A DNA stretch of 64,000 bases from Vespa crabro (GCF_910589235.1 NC_060963.1:378501-442500), one strand, 5' to 3'; positions 40,057 to 53,785 are shown, numbered from the stretch's first letter. Numbers and translations: made by a program. The notes: generated from the letters alone by a model not told the origin.

Positions 40057-41736
40057 TTATACAAATTCCAAGATCGTTAGAATTCGCTGATTCCAGCAGC
40101 GAAATTTTCGGAATCCTTGCAAATTAGACGGTTCCCCTGTAGAACTTCTAAAAACTCGAATTATCGAGCAATTTACATTCGTTTATCGATCCTTGCGAAA
40201 TGGTACAATTCTCAAACGTCCGTTGAAGATAATCGAATCTTGTTAGAAAAGTATTCATTATAAAAGGTGTCGATAATCGTTTCGAATCATCAGCGTTTCG
40301 ATATTTTGTCGAAGTGCACTGGTGCACGACCGTACGTGACGAGCGAATAATTCACGGGAATGACAGCTTCGGTATTTATCGATCAGGCTCGATAACGCAC
40401 AGTCGCGTTTGACGCTCGTGAGACTTTTATCGCGCGGCATGTGCTCGAAACCTCGACAAAAATACTACTGTTCTGCAGCCCTATCGACGAAGAAAGGTAT
40501 ATAAAGGCATCACTGTAAAACGACGAAACGTGCTCGAACGAGATCGGCGATTCCAATAAACGAGCCTTGTTTGCGCGAGTTTAGTCCTTTACGACGGCCC
40601 AATTTTTCTCCAACGGCTTCCTCGATCACGCTCTCTTTGTCACGATCCTAACTCCCGGAACTCGATGCTTTCGGAGGACGTTGAACCGACTTTTATGATA
40701 TTTTTTCATGCCTCGCGATATTCTCGTTCAGCGCGTGCACGCGCCAGGAAATATTTGAAAAATGAAGTATCAGGCCAACTTTGTTCTTTTTCTTCTCTCT
40801 ATCCAAGTATTCGATCTAACAAAGAGGATCAATTTCGTAAAATGTATTTTATCGTTTCCTTTAGAATATAACGAGAGAAAAAGATCGAGGATTTGGATCA
40901 GATAAAAGCATTTTATCTGTTATATCATTCGGATACTCAGAATAATAGACTCGATCTATCGAAAACAGTGCGGTGATCGTCCGGATTAATTAAGCTCCGT
41001 TTGTTCGCGAACACGTTCGATCTCGTTTACGAAGAATCACGAAGGAAACGGCATTACGTTATTTAGAACGGTCTCTCGGCATAGCCGAGGTCGGTACCAG
41101 GAGCGCTCCGCCAAAGGAAGATGATGGATCGTTGGCATTAGATAGGACGTTGGTCTTTCATGAGAAACGTCGGTCAACCGGACTGATACACGAGGCGCGT
41201 CTTAATAATGCCATTGAGAATTTGACGAGTACGTAATATGTTTCGCGAGTAAAGTCGAAGAAATTGAGGAAATTTTCCCATCTTCTCGGTCGTTTAAATA
41301 AATGAAAAATAAAAATAGCCAAAAAAATTCGATAGATCAAAGCCATCCTTCCGAGCACGTCGCATCGTTAGATTCTTTTTAATAAAATACATTACTCCTC
41401 TTCGTATTAATCAGGTTGGAAATATAAATCAAAGGAAGGACCGTGAGCGTGAACGCGGAAATATGCTAATACTTGGGCAGACGGATGGCAAGGCAAACAA
41501 AGATTTCACACGAAACTTAGGGAGAACTCGGCAGCTCTTTCTTGTTTTTACGTCGTCGCTCTCTCTCCCTTTCTCCCTCCCTCCCTCCCTCTCACTCACT
41601 CTCTCGCTCTCTCGTCGACGCGCAACTCGGTTGCATATCGTGGTACAAAGAACTGGTTGGTTGCTTCGTAGAAACGAGAGGAAGACTGGTCTGGCTCGAG
41701 AACTAGACGCGACGGTTGCTGCTCTACCATGCCGAC

Positions 41737-41768
41737 TTCTTCTTCTTCTTCTTCTGCTTCTTCTACTT
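41737..41768. repeat. (CTT)n triplet repeat
   Basis: Imperfect CTT/CTG/CTA triplets. Confidence 0.9.
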
Positions 41769-42706
41769 CGGCCGTTTTTCTCTGCATATCCGGCTAGTGA
41801 CAAAATGAAGTTGGTCCCGTGATTGGGTAGTGCAACATTGGTTCTCGGCTCACGCAGACCTTCCCTCCTTTTCCATCTATTCTTTTCTCTACTTTGTTGA
41901 CGTTCCTACCGACACAGTCATCTTCGTTTTTAGCTTTCACCATCCCTCGGAAGAACGTGTCACTGTTCCCTTTTACCCTTTGAAATTTACATTTCAAGCT
42001 CGACAACGACAACCACGACCGCGGGACACCTCTTTGTCTTCCGCGAGCGAGGCGTCGCAGCGAGATGAGAGGTATCATCGTCGTCGCTAAGAGCTAAAAG
42101 AGAGGAAGAGAGAGAGAGAGGAAGGGTGCTGGAAGAAGCCTAAGACGAGACAAGGACCGGTCGGAAACGCAAAGCGGAAAAAGGTGAGAGACTGGGAGAA
42201 AAGTTGAAGGGATAACGCGCATTAGGGGTCGTTATAATGGGCCAGTGAGTGTCTTCGCAGGCACAGGTGACTGTGGGAATGACCGTTGAGGCTTAGACAG
42301 GTTGAGGCTGGTCCCTTCGAAAGACCGTTAGACGTGTGAAAAACGTATACGATAATCCGTGCAGGCATTACTTTTACGAAGGAGTCTTACGCCAAATTAA
42401 ATTGTTTTTTGCTTTTTTCCAATTTTCAAACGATAGAAATGATTTTTACTTCCAAGAAGAATAATATCGATTTAACGTATCCTTAATAATACTTTTCCAT
42501 ATCGTGCCTGATGTATAGGCTCGGTAAAATCACAATAAAGAAGGATGGAGTAAGGTTACGAGTGCATCTGCTCGCGGCATAGCCGTGGGTGTTGGTGGCC
42601 AGGTGTCGGGAACTTTTCCAAACGATCATCGTCTTATACGATTCAGTGGCGCGTTAATTGATCGGTCGCGCCGTCGATCGTCGTGCTGCCCAGAAGGGAC
42701 GGCGCC

Positions 42707-42710
<4 letters not shown>

Positions 42711-42764
<54 letters not shown>
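42711..42764. repeat. (CT)n, about 27 units
   Basis: Uninterrupted CT dinucleotides. Confidence 0.97.
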
Positions 42765-42767
<3 letters not shown>

Positions 42768-43595
42768 CCTCTCTCCTCCTTTCCTCTGCATTAGAAGGAG
42801 CAATGGACGGATGTGACTGGAAGGATCGGCGATTTGACTCGCGAGCAGAATTTGTTTGGCCTCGTTAAACGAGCGTGCACCGGAAAGCCGGCGTTGTTTT
42901 TGATTTCACGGTTTAAAATATCCTTCTCTTTCAGGATACCCACCGCAAAGAAAGGCTCGTCAAACGTTCTCGTTCAAAGGATCGACGAGCAAGAAAAAAG
43001 GAAAAAGAAAAAAGAAGAGAACACGTGAGAAGCAGAAAACGGAACTCGTAGTCTATCGCATTTACAATCTTCTAAGAAGCTTTCGTAAGAGAGTTTAAGC
43101 AAGATCTAGGAGCTGAAAAGCCACGAAGTACGAGAGCGATATCGTTGGCAGTAGCATTTCGGAAGGCAATCGCGATTTTACTACGACACGTTACGTTATC
43201 CTTTAGGTCTTTCTAAAGGCCCCTTTAAAAACGATTTAACAGATTGGCCGATTTGCGTCTGGCCGATAGTTTACGCGAGCGTACGGTGTGTGTTTTCGAG
43301 ATAGCTACCGTGACAGCTGAACGAGACCACGAGACAGGAGGAGGAGGAGAGTACGTAAGTACCTACGTACACGTAAATTTAACGTTCTCTCGCGTGACAC
43401 AGTGCCATAGTTTGGCGTGTCAGCGAGTATAAGCTAACCGAAGTTAGCGCGAGAGAGTGTCCAGGCAATTAGGAGCGCCGGTACCGCGGAATTCAAGAAA
43501 GCTTACCTCTCTCGAATAGACTCGAGGCGAGCAACAACGGGGCACCCAAAGAGTGTACACTCGTTGCCGTGAGCACGTGCGCGCGCACACACAAA

Positions 43596-43640
<45 letters not shown>
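43596..43640. repeat. (GA)n, preceded by (GC/AC) alternation
   Basis: GA tract next to a GTGCGCGCGCACACACA stretch at about 43577-43593. Confidence 0.95.
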
Positions 43641-43643
<3 letters not shown>

Positions 43644-44077
43644 GGCGGCGATTAGAGGTTCAGCATTCGGATCGCGCTTCAATGAGGTGGAACCGGGCGC
43701 ATTGTCGCCCGTAAATTACGTGAATTTTCTTGCAATATCGCCGTAGGCCAACGATACGAGGCGCCGGCTCGTCCAGACTCGCCGGCTCTCTTTCCCTCTT
43801 TCTTTTCTAAGCGTGCGCACGTGCGACGTAACTTCACCTGATCGCGAGTGCTCGTAATTAAACGACGAAACTCGACCCTCCGAGATTTCACTCTTTTTCA
43901 ACGCTTCGTTGAGTTTATTAAATAAATCATCGAACAAGAACCGGCCGTGGAGGAAAACGTAGAAACATAGCTGTATTAATATCATGCGATATCTTTATCT
44001 TTTTAATTAAGTGATTTTTTGAAATATATCTAATCTAAAAAATACTTCGATAATTACACAATTACTTCTCGATATAT

Positions 44078-44334
44078 TTAACGTAGCAAATACAAAACGT
44101 TATCGAGGAGTCGTTTAATAATTTCTCCGATTTGATCCGCTGTTATGTTGGGTGCGGAAACGCGTGGTCGTCGATGGGTCTCCACGTAACGTAGAAAATA
44201 TTCGTCGACTTTGTGATCAGCCTGTGGAACGATCAAAGACAACAGGTTTAACGCTATACGTTTCGGCGAAACATAATTTTCGCCGTCTGATGCAACGTCG
44301 GTCACTGGCAATAATCGTGCAAGATTTATCTCGA
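44078..44334 (-). CDS. Possible terminal coding exon of an unknown minus-strand gene
   Basis: The minus frame is open from about 44362 to TAA at 44078-44080. A possible acceptor (GTGCAG) ends at 44335, leaving about 85 codons rich in Leu/Ile/Val with amphipathic helical spacing (for example ITADQIGEIIKRLLDNVLYL at the C end). There are no Cys or Trp residues. The upstream exon that would supply the start is not established. See the companion segment at 44549-44698. Confidence 0.25.
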
Positions 44335-44548
44335 CTGCACGCGCACCGCCAATAACAACGAGTCAATAATAACTCGTACTACGACTAATCGGCCGACCGA
44401 TATCCTTCCATTTCTCTTCTCTCCTTGATTGGTAGATACACAGACGTATGAGTATCGATAAGGAGAATATAATTGTAGGCTCGCACCTCGATCGACCTGA
44501 AACTCAGTTTGCGAATCGATCGATAGATCGATCGGTCTTTCGTACAAA

Positions 44549-44698
44549 TCATTCGTGATACTTTCGTTTCCTATCCGACTTCCCTTCCTTGCGTTTCTCC
44601 TTGCGTAGACCCAACAAAGCGATAACGGTATCGTAGAAATCGCTTAGGAATTCTTTATCGACTAAACTATTTATGTAAGTTTGATCCTTGTAATCAAC
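44549..44698 (-). CDS. Possible internal coding segment of the same unknown minus-strand gene
   Basis: The minus-strand frame reads VDYKDQTYINSLVDKEFLSD and continues through a basic tail to TGA at 44549-44551. An (AT)n tract lies directly upstream, as often seen at intron ends. A GTATCA that could act as a weak donor lies at 44561. Joining it to the TTTCAG acceptor near 44490 would keep an open frame for about 36 codons, but I could not connect all three segments in one frame. Gene or pseudogene is undecided. Confidence 0.2.
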   Translation of the reverse strand, partial: VDYKDQTYINSLVDKEFLSDFYDTVIALLGLRKEKRKEGKSDRKRKYHE

Positions 44699-44714
44699 GT
44701 TACTCACATACATG

Positions 44715-44757
44715 CATATATATATACATATACATATATATATATATATATATATAC
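44715..44757. repeat. (AT)n with CATA interruptions
   Basis: AT dinucleotides directly upstream, on the minus strand, of the candidate segment ending at 44698. Confidence 0.93.
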
Positions 44758-45145
44758 ATGCAAATTGAATGAGAAAGATCGGGACGAGGGATTTGGAAAG
44801 TGAAATCAAAACAAACTGTCCGTCTTTCGATCGTCCTAGTACGGTTTATCGAGTATTAGATATACAATCGTTGTGTCGTAGCGTTAACTCGAGAAGAATA
44901 TAAACACGAACGAACGAAGAACGTTCGATATAAAGCGTCGCAGATCGTGGGACCAAATTGCATCGGGGCGATTAATAATCCCAAGAGAGAAAGGACGGGG
45001 AAGGGCGGTCGATGACAAAGAGAAGCACGAGTAAGTAAACGATCAAGGCGACAGTCCCACGAGCATTGTGTACACACGGTGTCGCGTTAGTTGGCAAGTG
45101 GCAGACACGGTGGGTTCATTAAGAACGCATTCCAGGGTGTCCCCG

Positions 45146-45147
<2 letters not shown>

Positions 45148-45184
<37 letters not shown>
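45148..45184. repeat. (CT)n
   Basis: About 18 CT units. Confidence 0.95.
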
Positions 45185-45187
<3 letters not shown>

Positions 45188-46450
45188 CTAGCACTTATCT
45201 CGCTATAACCACTCACTTACGGCGCCGCACTGTCCCGAGCGGCGAAGAGAGCGGTTCAGACTCCTTCCTCCTCCTTCGAACGCTTCTCCACTCTCCTACG
45301 CACGTGTGTTTACGCTCGCGACTAGAACTTTGAACGGTCGAACGCGAGCGTCAAGTCGATAGATCTATCATGATCTCGGTGAAAGAAATTACGTAACTCG
45401 GAGTAACTAGTATTATCTATATACATTGATTTTTGCAGATATCGTTTCTACAGATTCGAATATATATATACATATACATATATACATACGTATATATTTA
45501 ATAATTTAAAGGATATTTTTCTTTTATAAGATCATGCACGTAATCGTGACGTAACGTGCAAGAATCTTTCGTATCTCGTGGACCCTTTCCCTTTTTCAAT
45601 CCACCTATTAATTTGCCTTTCTCTCTTTCTGATTCGAATCTCCGCGATGGCGGGACCCGTTAGTCACTACTCTTGGGCCTTCTCGACGGTTTTTTATTTT
45701 TCTTTCTTTTTTTTCATCGTCCGATTTTCGCAATAACAATTTCACCCGTGGTCGCACGCACGTACGCAACTCGCGCGCACTCGCATGATCGAACTCCCGG
45801 CCATTGTCTCTCGTGCGCTTGGAGAAAGTGTGACCCTAATAGCTGGGGGAATGATTAGAGGAATCGCGCTGCTCCAATCGCCATACGCCATCGCACCCAC
45901 TCGCCCAAACACGAACTCGAAACTCGTCGAGACTTTTCTTTTATCGTAGCGGCGATCACCATGTTCTATCTCCATCGATATTCTTGCAAAGGACTCTTTA
46001 CGAACGATATCGCTCCTAACAGCTATATATATATATATCGGATCTTTAGAGTTTTTTCAGACTATTCCGAAGATATTATAATTCATTAACACCTTGTATA
46101 TTTTCGAGTTCGAACGAATCATAACTCGCTTTCCTTATCGGGACTGCACGCGAGTAAAAATTCGTAAAATCGTATACTAGTCGTACTTTAAAATTACGAA
46201 TCGTTTCCGATCGTAAGTCGAACGTGTTTGGACGTCGAAAATAGGGAGAGAGCAAAGTTTAAACGAGTCTCTCCATGCGCCGAATGCATAAACGTATTAA
46301 CATATGAATTTCCGATAAGTATTCCAGGATATAAAGCAGGCGAGATACGCGTAGCGTATAACTAATGTCCGTGTCTAGTAGTAGCATGCGCTACTCGAGC
46401 ATGCACATGAAAGTCGTCTCGGATAATCTGAACGCGAGAGAGGCATAGGA

Positions 46451-46491
46451 AGGCGGCGGTGGCGGCGGCGGCGGCGGCGGAGGAGGAGGAG
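46451..46491. repeat. (GGC)n-(GGA)n triplet tract
   Basis: About nine GGC-type units followed by four GGA units; strongly G-rich on the + strand and G-quadruplex-prone. Confidence 0.93.
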
Positions 46492-47232
46492 AAAGAAAAG
46501 GAGGAGGAAAAGAAGAAGAAGGAAGGAGCGGATGATGGGACTCGTCTTTTAAACCATGATGCTAATTAATTAAAACGAGCGGCCGACAGTTGCGTAAGGA
46601 GGAGGTCCGGTAGTAGCTTCTCACCGGTGTTCTAAGCAGTCACGTTATATCGGTAGAGGAGGATCGAGATTATTTATTTAATGTATTCCCGGCAGGGACC
46701 ACCGACCGGCAGAGAGCAGTAGGGTGCACCAGCTACCCATCCGCGAGCTCACGCACTAATTTCGTTTTCGGACGTATCGCTGAGAGAAAGAGGAAGAAAG
46801 AGAGAGCGCAAAGACGCTCCAGGTAATAAAGCGTAACACGTTTTCCCTTCATTTTTTCCTGCCATTTCTTCTCTCAAGGAGCTTCTAATATCTCTCTGTG
46901 AATTTGCATCGAGCGTGATATCCATTTGAAATGAAAAATCTTGCGACAATTATTTATCCCTCTCTTTCGAAATGTCGCGAAGCCATATATTTCGACGTTG
47001 AGAAGTTGAATCGATTTCAAAGTGAACAACATTAAGAAGAAAAGATATCGTGTGCACACGAGTCCGACGCATCGTCGAGCTTATTTTAAACCCAAACTAC
47101 TCTCTTCGCTCGTAACAAGACCGCGGCGTGGTTGTTCGCGAATATTCAAACGAATCGGAGAACTGTCCGACATCGTCATATCGTACGATCCTTTGCATGT
47201 CCTTTGATAAGAAGCCAATAACTCCAATGGTA

Positions 47233-47235
<3 letters not shown>

Positions 47236-47268
<33 letters not shown>
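47236..47268. repeat. (GA)n
   Basis: Sixteen GA units. A second GA tract lies at 47507-47528. Confidence 0.95.
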
Positions 47269-47271
<3 letters not shown>

Positions 47272-47754
47272 AGAAATGCAGCGCGTTTTGCTACCTGTCG
47301 AGGTCGCCCCTTTGGGGCCATTGGGCTATCTCTCTTGAAGAGAGCAGAGAACGGAGGTGGAGGAAAAGAAGGTGAATAGATAGATGCACTGAGAGTATGA
47401 GGAGAACGACACACGCACGAGGAACGATAGAAGCGAGAAAAGGGAAAATAAGAAAGAAGAAAGTGCAACGTTGGAGAGCAAGCGAGATAGATGGATAGAT
47501 AGGGAATGAGAGAGAGAGAGAGAGAGAGGTAGCCCATAAACGGTGCGGAACGGCGACGGACGATCCGCGGAGAGAGGATGGGTAGCACGGTAGTTGGCGG
47601 GCCGCGTTGACGGCAGCATTTTTTAAAGCAGATGATATCGGCCCCCGGGGGACCAAAGACTAATGCGTCGAGATGGCGGCAGTAAATCAAACGAGAATTC
47701 CAGGTCGTATACGTAAGGATGTTTATGCTCGCTAGCGAGCGCGAGCGGCCCTTC

Positions 47755-47840
47755 GTCGTCGTCGTACTCTTCTTCGTCTTCTTCTTCTTTTCCTCCTCCT
47801 TCTTCTTCTCCTCCTCCATCTTCTTCTTCTCCTCTTTCTT
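47755..47840. repeat. Long (TTC/TCC/GTC)n pyrimidine triplet stretch
   Basis: Triplet-like TTC, TCC and TCG units over about 85 bp. It gives a Lys/Glu-rich minus-strand frame that is an artefact. Confidence 0.9.
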
Positions 47841-48084
47841 CTCCGTTTCCATTTCTTCTTATTCTTCATCATGCTCCCTCTTTCCTCTTCGTGGTACGGA
47901 CCGACCCGTCGGAGATTTACTTTCTACCGAGGCCGCGCTCGAATCGAGGAGATAAGTGTTGCTTCGCCTCGCGCGATAAAATATTAACCGCGGCATGGGT
48001 ACGCCCGATGCTCCATTTTGTTGAGCAGGCTGAAGAGGTAGATAGATTCGTGGATACGGGATCGGCCGGTTTGGAATCGAGTGC

Positions 48085-48120
<36 letters not shown>

Positions 48121-48121
48121 T
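48085..48121. repeat. T12 followed by (ATT)n
   Basis: Twelve T and about eight ATT units. Confidence 0.93.
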
Positions 48122-48206
48122 CTCGAAGGAAGCTCGCACATCTTTATTATCGATGAAAGAAAGCTCGGAGATTTCTCTTCCCGTTAATCTTATGGAATTA
48201 TAATCG

Positions 48207-48208
<2 letters not shown>

Positions 48209-48241
<33 letters not shown>
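48209..48241. repeat. (AT)n
   Basis: Sixteen AT units. Confidence 0.95.
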
Positions 48242-48242
<1 letters not shown>

Positions 48243-49931
48243 CCGTTAAATATTTATATTGCAAATTATTTATATAGCATTAATCCTAAAGAAAAAGATA
48301 TGGATTTCAAAAGAGATATTCTTTTTCTATTTCGAAAAGGATTTGTTCATTTAAGAACAAGGAATACGCGGCGTCATCAAAGCGCGAGGAAGCATTCGAA
48401 CTCCTTTCAGTAAGGCTTTTAAAGGAACTAAAATCTGTTTTCCTTACAAACAATCGAAACGATACTCGCGTCGACGGTAGCACGTCCGGCACTTCCTTTG
48501 TACGTAGTCTCGTGCGATCGTCTTGTGGATAGACAGGAAAGAGTTTAAAACCCGGTTTCTCTCCTCCTCACCCTCTTCTTCTCGCACTCGCCCTCTCCGC
48601 CCCCCTTTTATCTCGAAATTTTTCTCCGTGAACAACGACGAGCGAGCTGAATCGGTCCCGAACGTGCTCGACCGGTCAGAGATCGTCTTAGAGCCGCGAT
48701 CATGTGAGAAAATGGTTTCCTCGTGCACTCCGATTCTTCTTCTTCTTCTTCTACTTCTTCCTCTACTTCTTTAAGAAACGGATTCGTAAGGGAGCGAGAG
48801 AATGAGAGAAAAGGAGAGGAGATTCCGTCGTCTTTTCTTTTCTCGACATTAGTCGAGACTTCCAACGCCGTGAAGACGTCCCTGAATCGGCAACAGGTCC
48901 GGTTTCCTTCTTCTCTACCTTCTCTCTTCCTCTCCTTCGCTCGAAGAGGAACGACTCATTGTACCGCCGACGAGATGCGTGTACGCCTTGTCGACGCTGA
49001 TTATGAACGCACCCGTAAGCTTCGTCGGCATCGTGCTAACACGACGACGAGCGAAAGACGCGCTGCTGCCCAGGGTCGTTCAACCCTAAACGGCCTGCTC
49101 GAGGACTTTTTTCTTCCATCCCTTTCTCTCTCTCTCTCTCTCTAGCTCGCTCGGTCGCTCTTGCTCTCTTTATTCCCCCTTTTCCTCTTTTCTTCTTGGG
49201 GGTAGAACACGGGCATATCTCGCGATCGAGCGAGCAAGCTCGCAGGTTCGACGCGAACGATCTCAAAGATGAAACGAATTTCGCTCGGTCATCGGCACGT
49301 CTCGATGAGACGCGAGAGATCTTATCGCGAGTTATCGCGTGGCACGTCTTTTTCAACGATTCGACGAAGCACTTTGATATTTCCATTCCAATTATAATAA
49401 TCCTTGCCGTAATCGCAGAAGAAAACGATAAAAGTATCGTAAATGGTATAGACTTTAGGAAAGAAAAAGTAACCCGACATCGTGTTCTCGTTGCCTGCAA
49501 CGGAGATCTCATTTCGCGTAACAAATCATCCCGACAGAAAAATAAACGATAAGAAATTACGGGCGGACCAACGGGTGGCGTATTAGTCTCGTTCCAATTC
49601 CCAACCGATAAATCGTTGAAATTTCGAAGCGCGACGCGTAACGGAGTTGGCTAGTGGTATACTTGTTGAATGTAGATACTTATACTTATGGTACGTATGA
49701 GCGTGTTCACGCGGGACGAAAAGTTTTCTGGCTCTGGACACAGCCGCAAAATGGCCTCAGGGCGTCTTCGGCATTGTTATCAAGTAGTACGCCGTGCTTG
49801 GTTCGGACCTGTATCGGATTGAGATAGCTGCTCGGTCTGTCTGTCGCAAGAGTGAAAGTCTATTCGACTCGATATAAGAGCTCAATTGAAATTAATTTAA
49901 TTAAGCAAGCTCCTTCGTTCATCGAACGACA

Positions 49932-49958
49932 TCGACGACGACGACGACGACGACGACA
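49932..49958. repeat. (CGA)n triplet repeat
   Basis: Eight to nine CGA units. Confidence 0.93.
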
Positions 49959-50170
49959 ACAGCGTAGTTGGAAGAAACTCGAGGTAGCGAGTCTCAGGAC
50001 AACGGAAAGATTGTTCGAGCATGAACGGTACGGCAATAAGCGATAGGGTTGGAATCGCAGGCATTCGCTTCGTCTATTCGTTCAGATAAGGATATTATCG
50101 CTTGGATTTCGTATACTTGTAAAATCAAGAATAGATAAACGTCACTCTAGTTTTTCCTGATCGTTCGTTC

Positions 50171-50198
50171 GATATATATATATATATATATATATATA
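50171..50198. repeat. (AT)n
   Basis: About 14 AT units. Confidence 0.94.
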
Positions 50199-53100
50199 GT
50201 AATATGGAAGAATTTGATAGCGATCGTAAATGCTTTGAAACAATTTGTAGGTCATTGTTGAACTTTAAGTTTTTTTATGGAAGAACGCGTGAGGTCTCGT
50301 AGAAATCTTGGTTCGAATCGGCAGGGACTCCTGGTTTTCGTTTGTTTTCGTTCGTGACCGAAAAAGAAACGAAGTCACATCCCGAAAATATAAAAGTCAG
50401 AGGGGTTGTGATTCATAGGGCGCGCTTAGCGTCTCCCCGTAATGGCCGATCAGATAAGAGCTTCTTGTCCGGTGGTCGTCCTGAGAGATCTTATCGCGTT
50501 CGCACGCTCTCGCGCCCGGTGACACGTCTCGTGATGTCATTATAACGCCGAACCGATTCTATAAACGGGCCCTGTGCTCGTCGAGGAAACGTCGAAACTA
50601 ATATCGTCCGAACGAGAACGTGGACTTTGGGCGTGACGCTTACTTCTCATCGATGAAGGACAGGATACGCTCGAGCGAACAAGTTTACGATGGGACGGAC
50701 GTTTTTTTATCTCCGTAATCGCCAACGACAAATAAGGCGAGAGAAAACGATAAATGAGTCTTTCTTCGAGCATATCTAAATTCCATTCTTCTCGCGTAAT
50801 CAATTTTACAAGTTTTCCATTTTATATTCTTTTAAAGGTGGAGAGTCATATTTCTAAAGGATTACAACGGTCGGAGATAGGATTTCCTTATCGGAGATAG
50901 GTTTCGGCAGACTCATCAAAAGAAAGAAAAAAAGAAGAAAGAAAGAGAAAAGAAAAAGAAACGACGCAGACCTTTCGCACCGTAGAAAAGTATGCTATGG
51001 TAGGTAGGGATATTTAGAAGATCGAAATTTAGTAGAGCTTCGGTCATCTGGTCCATCTCGTCACCTGCCTGCCTCTATAAAGCAACCCCCTGTTGGGCAC
51101 GCGTCATACCATGATAGGAAAATCGTTCGACGAACTGACCATATGCTCTCGTTTTCTCGGAAATAGGAACGAACTGTGATATTCTTAATCGTATTTATAT
51201 AAAGATTTTCCAATGGTCTACGAATTTTCACAGATACCATCGTATTTTGCAAAGAGAATAAACAAAAAAAAATAAAAACTATGTAAGAAAAGTAAAAGGA
51301 AGATTCAAACTGACACAGGTAATTTCTATTCATTATATGAATAAAAGCATTGCTTACCCTCGGAGGATCTGTGTTACGCGATCGAACGGAGGTTCGAAAG
51401 AGAAGCGAAACATTTGATTTTCCGGTTTTATAATACATCCTATGATCCTAGCGAAACGTCCGTTCGAAACTAAATTCGAGAAGCAAGGGAGCTCCGTGAA
51501 CGTTTTCTCGAAAAATGAAAAGTTGCTGGAGGCACGAGACTTCGAAGAGAAAGAAAGAGGGTGTATCAGCTGTCGTCGATCCCAGACAGATGTTACCACC
51601 GTCCGCTAGGCGGTGTATTCGCGTTCGTTGCTTCTCGAAATTGTGTACCCTCTTATATCCCTCGAGATACTTTTTTCAACGATTTTTCCAGGTTTCGACC
51701 TGGTGTTCTCAGGTGAACGGGGCGCCGCTCCCATCCTCGTCGTTTCCCTTTCGAAAGCTCTTTCGCCGCGCTAGCAGAAACGCATCGCGGCAGGTTCGAG
51801 CTTGCCCGAGGGAGACTCGAGAGGAGAAATCGATATTTCTTGTAAATCGGTAGACTCGTATTGCATGTCTACTCGTACGACCAGTATTTATTTCTCTCTA
51901 TTTTACGTTTCTCTTCGCTCAACAGGTTATACGAGTTCAGTGTCGATTTCAGCCCTTACGCTGTATAACAACTTATATAGCAACTCGAACTTTCTGCACG
52001 GTGCACGCAAGGAAAGGGTATAAAACGACCCTTCGACTCGAAACGTGTCTGAACTTAAAATACACACATTTTTGGCATAGTAATGAGATTTTTATTAAAT
52101 CCTCGCCATGCACGGAAACCAGTCCGGGCAAATTATCGTCCAGTCGAGCAACCATCATCATTTCTACGTCGTGCGCCTTAACATTCGTAGGAATACAAGA
52201 GATACGTCGCGGAGAAGAAGTTGGTTAGAACGCGAGCGGCGTTACTTTGGAAAAAATTACAACGGGGATGGCAAAGGCGGTAGAAGCAAGGAGCAGGTCT
52301 CGCAGGGACAAAGGGCAAGTATATACCGCGTCTCTCTGACCGAGAGCGAGAGAGGACTTGAGAAGAAGCAGTGATTCTTTGAGATTTTCGTACAATGGGG
52401 AGAGACCTTACGCGCCGCAGCGGCCATTCATTGTTATATGAAAAAAGAGGAAAAACTCCGGCGCACCAGTCTCTCATTCACGATCTACGAAATAGCGTGC
52501 ATTGTGAGAGGGCGTGCACAGAGGTTCTCGATCGTTCCACGCGACCTATCTTTCTTAATCGTCGAACTTTCCATTTTTTTCTCCTTTCAAAATGAGAAAC
52601 TCTGTTTCTTCTCCGAGGGATCGACAATTTTGTGGTACTTTCATTTTTAAACAAAGTACAAGTACATCTGCAATCATTGCATATCGCAATGACGCAATAC
52701 CAGGAAGAACTCAAAGTCTCAAGGGAAAAACGTTTTCGTAATCGTTCGAACGTGAAATGATGCTGTGTGATTATGAATGAGCTCGTTTATTCTACGTGGT
52801 ACTAACCTTAATGTAAAATGTGGTAAGAACTTTCGGCACCTCAAGAATCGCACACCTGTACAACCTAGCCGTATCCGTTTCATCACTATGAATGGCGAAG
52901 GATTCGAGTGGATCAGAAAATGCGTTTTAAAGAGTCTTTAAGAAAACCTTTTGGTTAGGAAAGGTATAGATACTTTGGAACCCCTGCAAAGGAGTTTTCT
53001 CGTAATTCGTCATGGATATTCTCTGTGGTCTCCTCGCGACGACCTTTTTCCATTGAACGTCTTTGAATGAATGTCCGGTTCAATCATCGTTTTTTCCTTT

Positions 53101-53783
53101 TTTTTGTTCTTTTCCTCGGGATTACTGTAATTCTACATATTATTTGCAAAGTCAAAACTCGATGAATTCTTTGTCGTTCGTAATTATATTGATAAACGTA
53201 ACGACAACCAGACGAGATCTAAGAAAATTTGAAACATACCTGCTATTTATTTCATTTAGATCGAATCAGTCACGTTAAACCAGTCGAACAATGTATTCTT
53301 TCGTTACGATATGGTGGGGGAAAAAGAATTGGTAAAAAAATAAACGATGGAAGAGCTCTTGAAGAAGAATGCCACATGGGTTCACGTGCTGGTAGAAAGA
53401 TTCGTAGGCCAGGTACATGATGCGGGACAAAGGGTCTTTGGGTTCTTGGGAAGCAAGCACCATTTACTGTCGTGTCGTCTTATTCGAATACATTGTTTGG
53501 AACCTGATTATTCTAGTCGTTAATAACCTTATAAACGTTCTGAGATGAGAAAAGGAGTGGACGCGTATACATAACGATGATAATATAAATCATAGGTCAA
53601 ATTTTCTATTGACATTACGAGAATATAAACAAAAAGTAATGTAAATAATTGCTTATCTTTTTTATGCATGCAAGTACGTAATTGCTGATATACTATCCGA
53701 GATCTTTGGAAAACTAAATAAGAAAGTAAAGTTTCTTAGTAAATGAAACGAGTGACACATCTCATTGTCGGACCATAACAATA

Positions 53784-53785
<2 letters not shown>

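Larger units (their letters stand above)
38530..44077. other. Non-coding; nothing genic recognised
   Basis: Unique sequence with GA (39713-39740), AT/CATA (39985-40056), CTT-type (41737-41768) and CT (42711-42764) tracts and a GA tract at 43596-43640. A CTCGGC-ATA-GCCGAG hairpin lies at 41075-41089. A frame at 39502-39681 starts with a hydrophobic stretch but has no other support. Confidence 0.55.

Noticed and set aside
47097..47852. 251-codon minus-strand open frame, the second longest in the window
   Set aside because: Its first third is Lys/Glu encoded by the TTC/TCC pyrimidine tract and the rest includes GA-tract Ser-Leu runs; no domain is visible and composition is fully explained by repeats.
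50310..50319. GGTTCGAATC, resembling a tRNA B box
   Set aside because: No A box or acceptor-stem complement lies at the expected distance, so no tRNA can be folded. The same applies to GGTTCAATTCC at 15875-15885.
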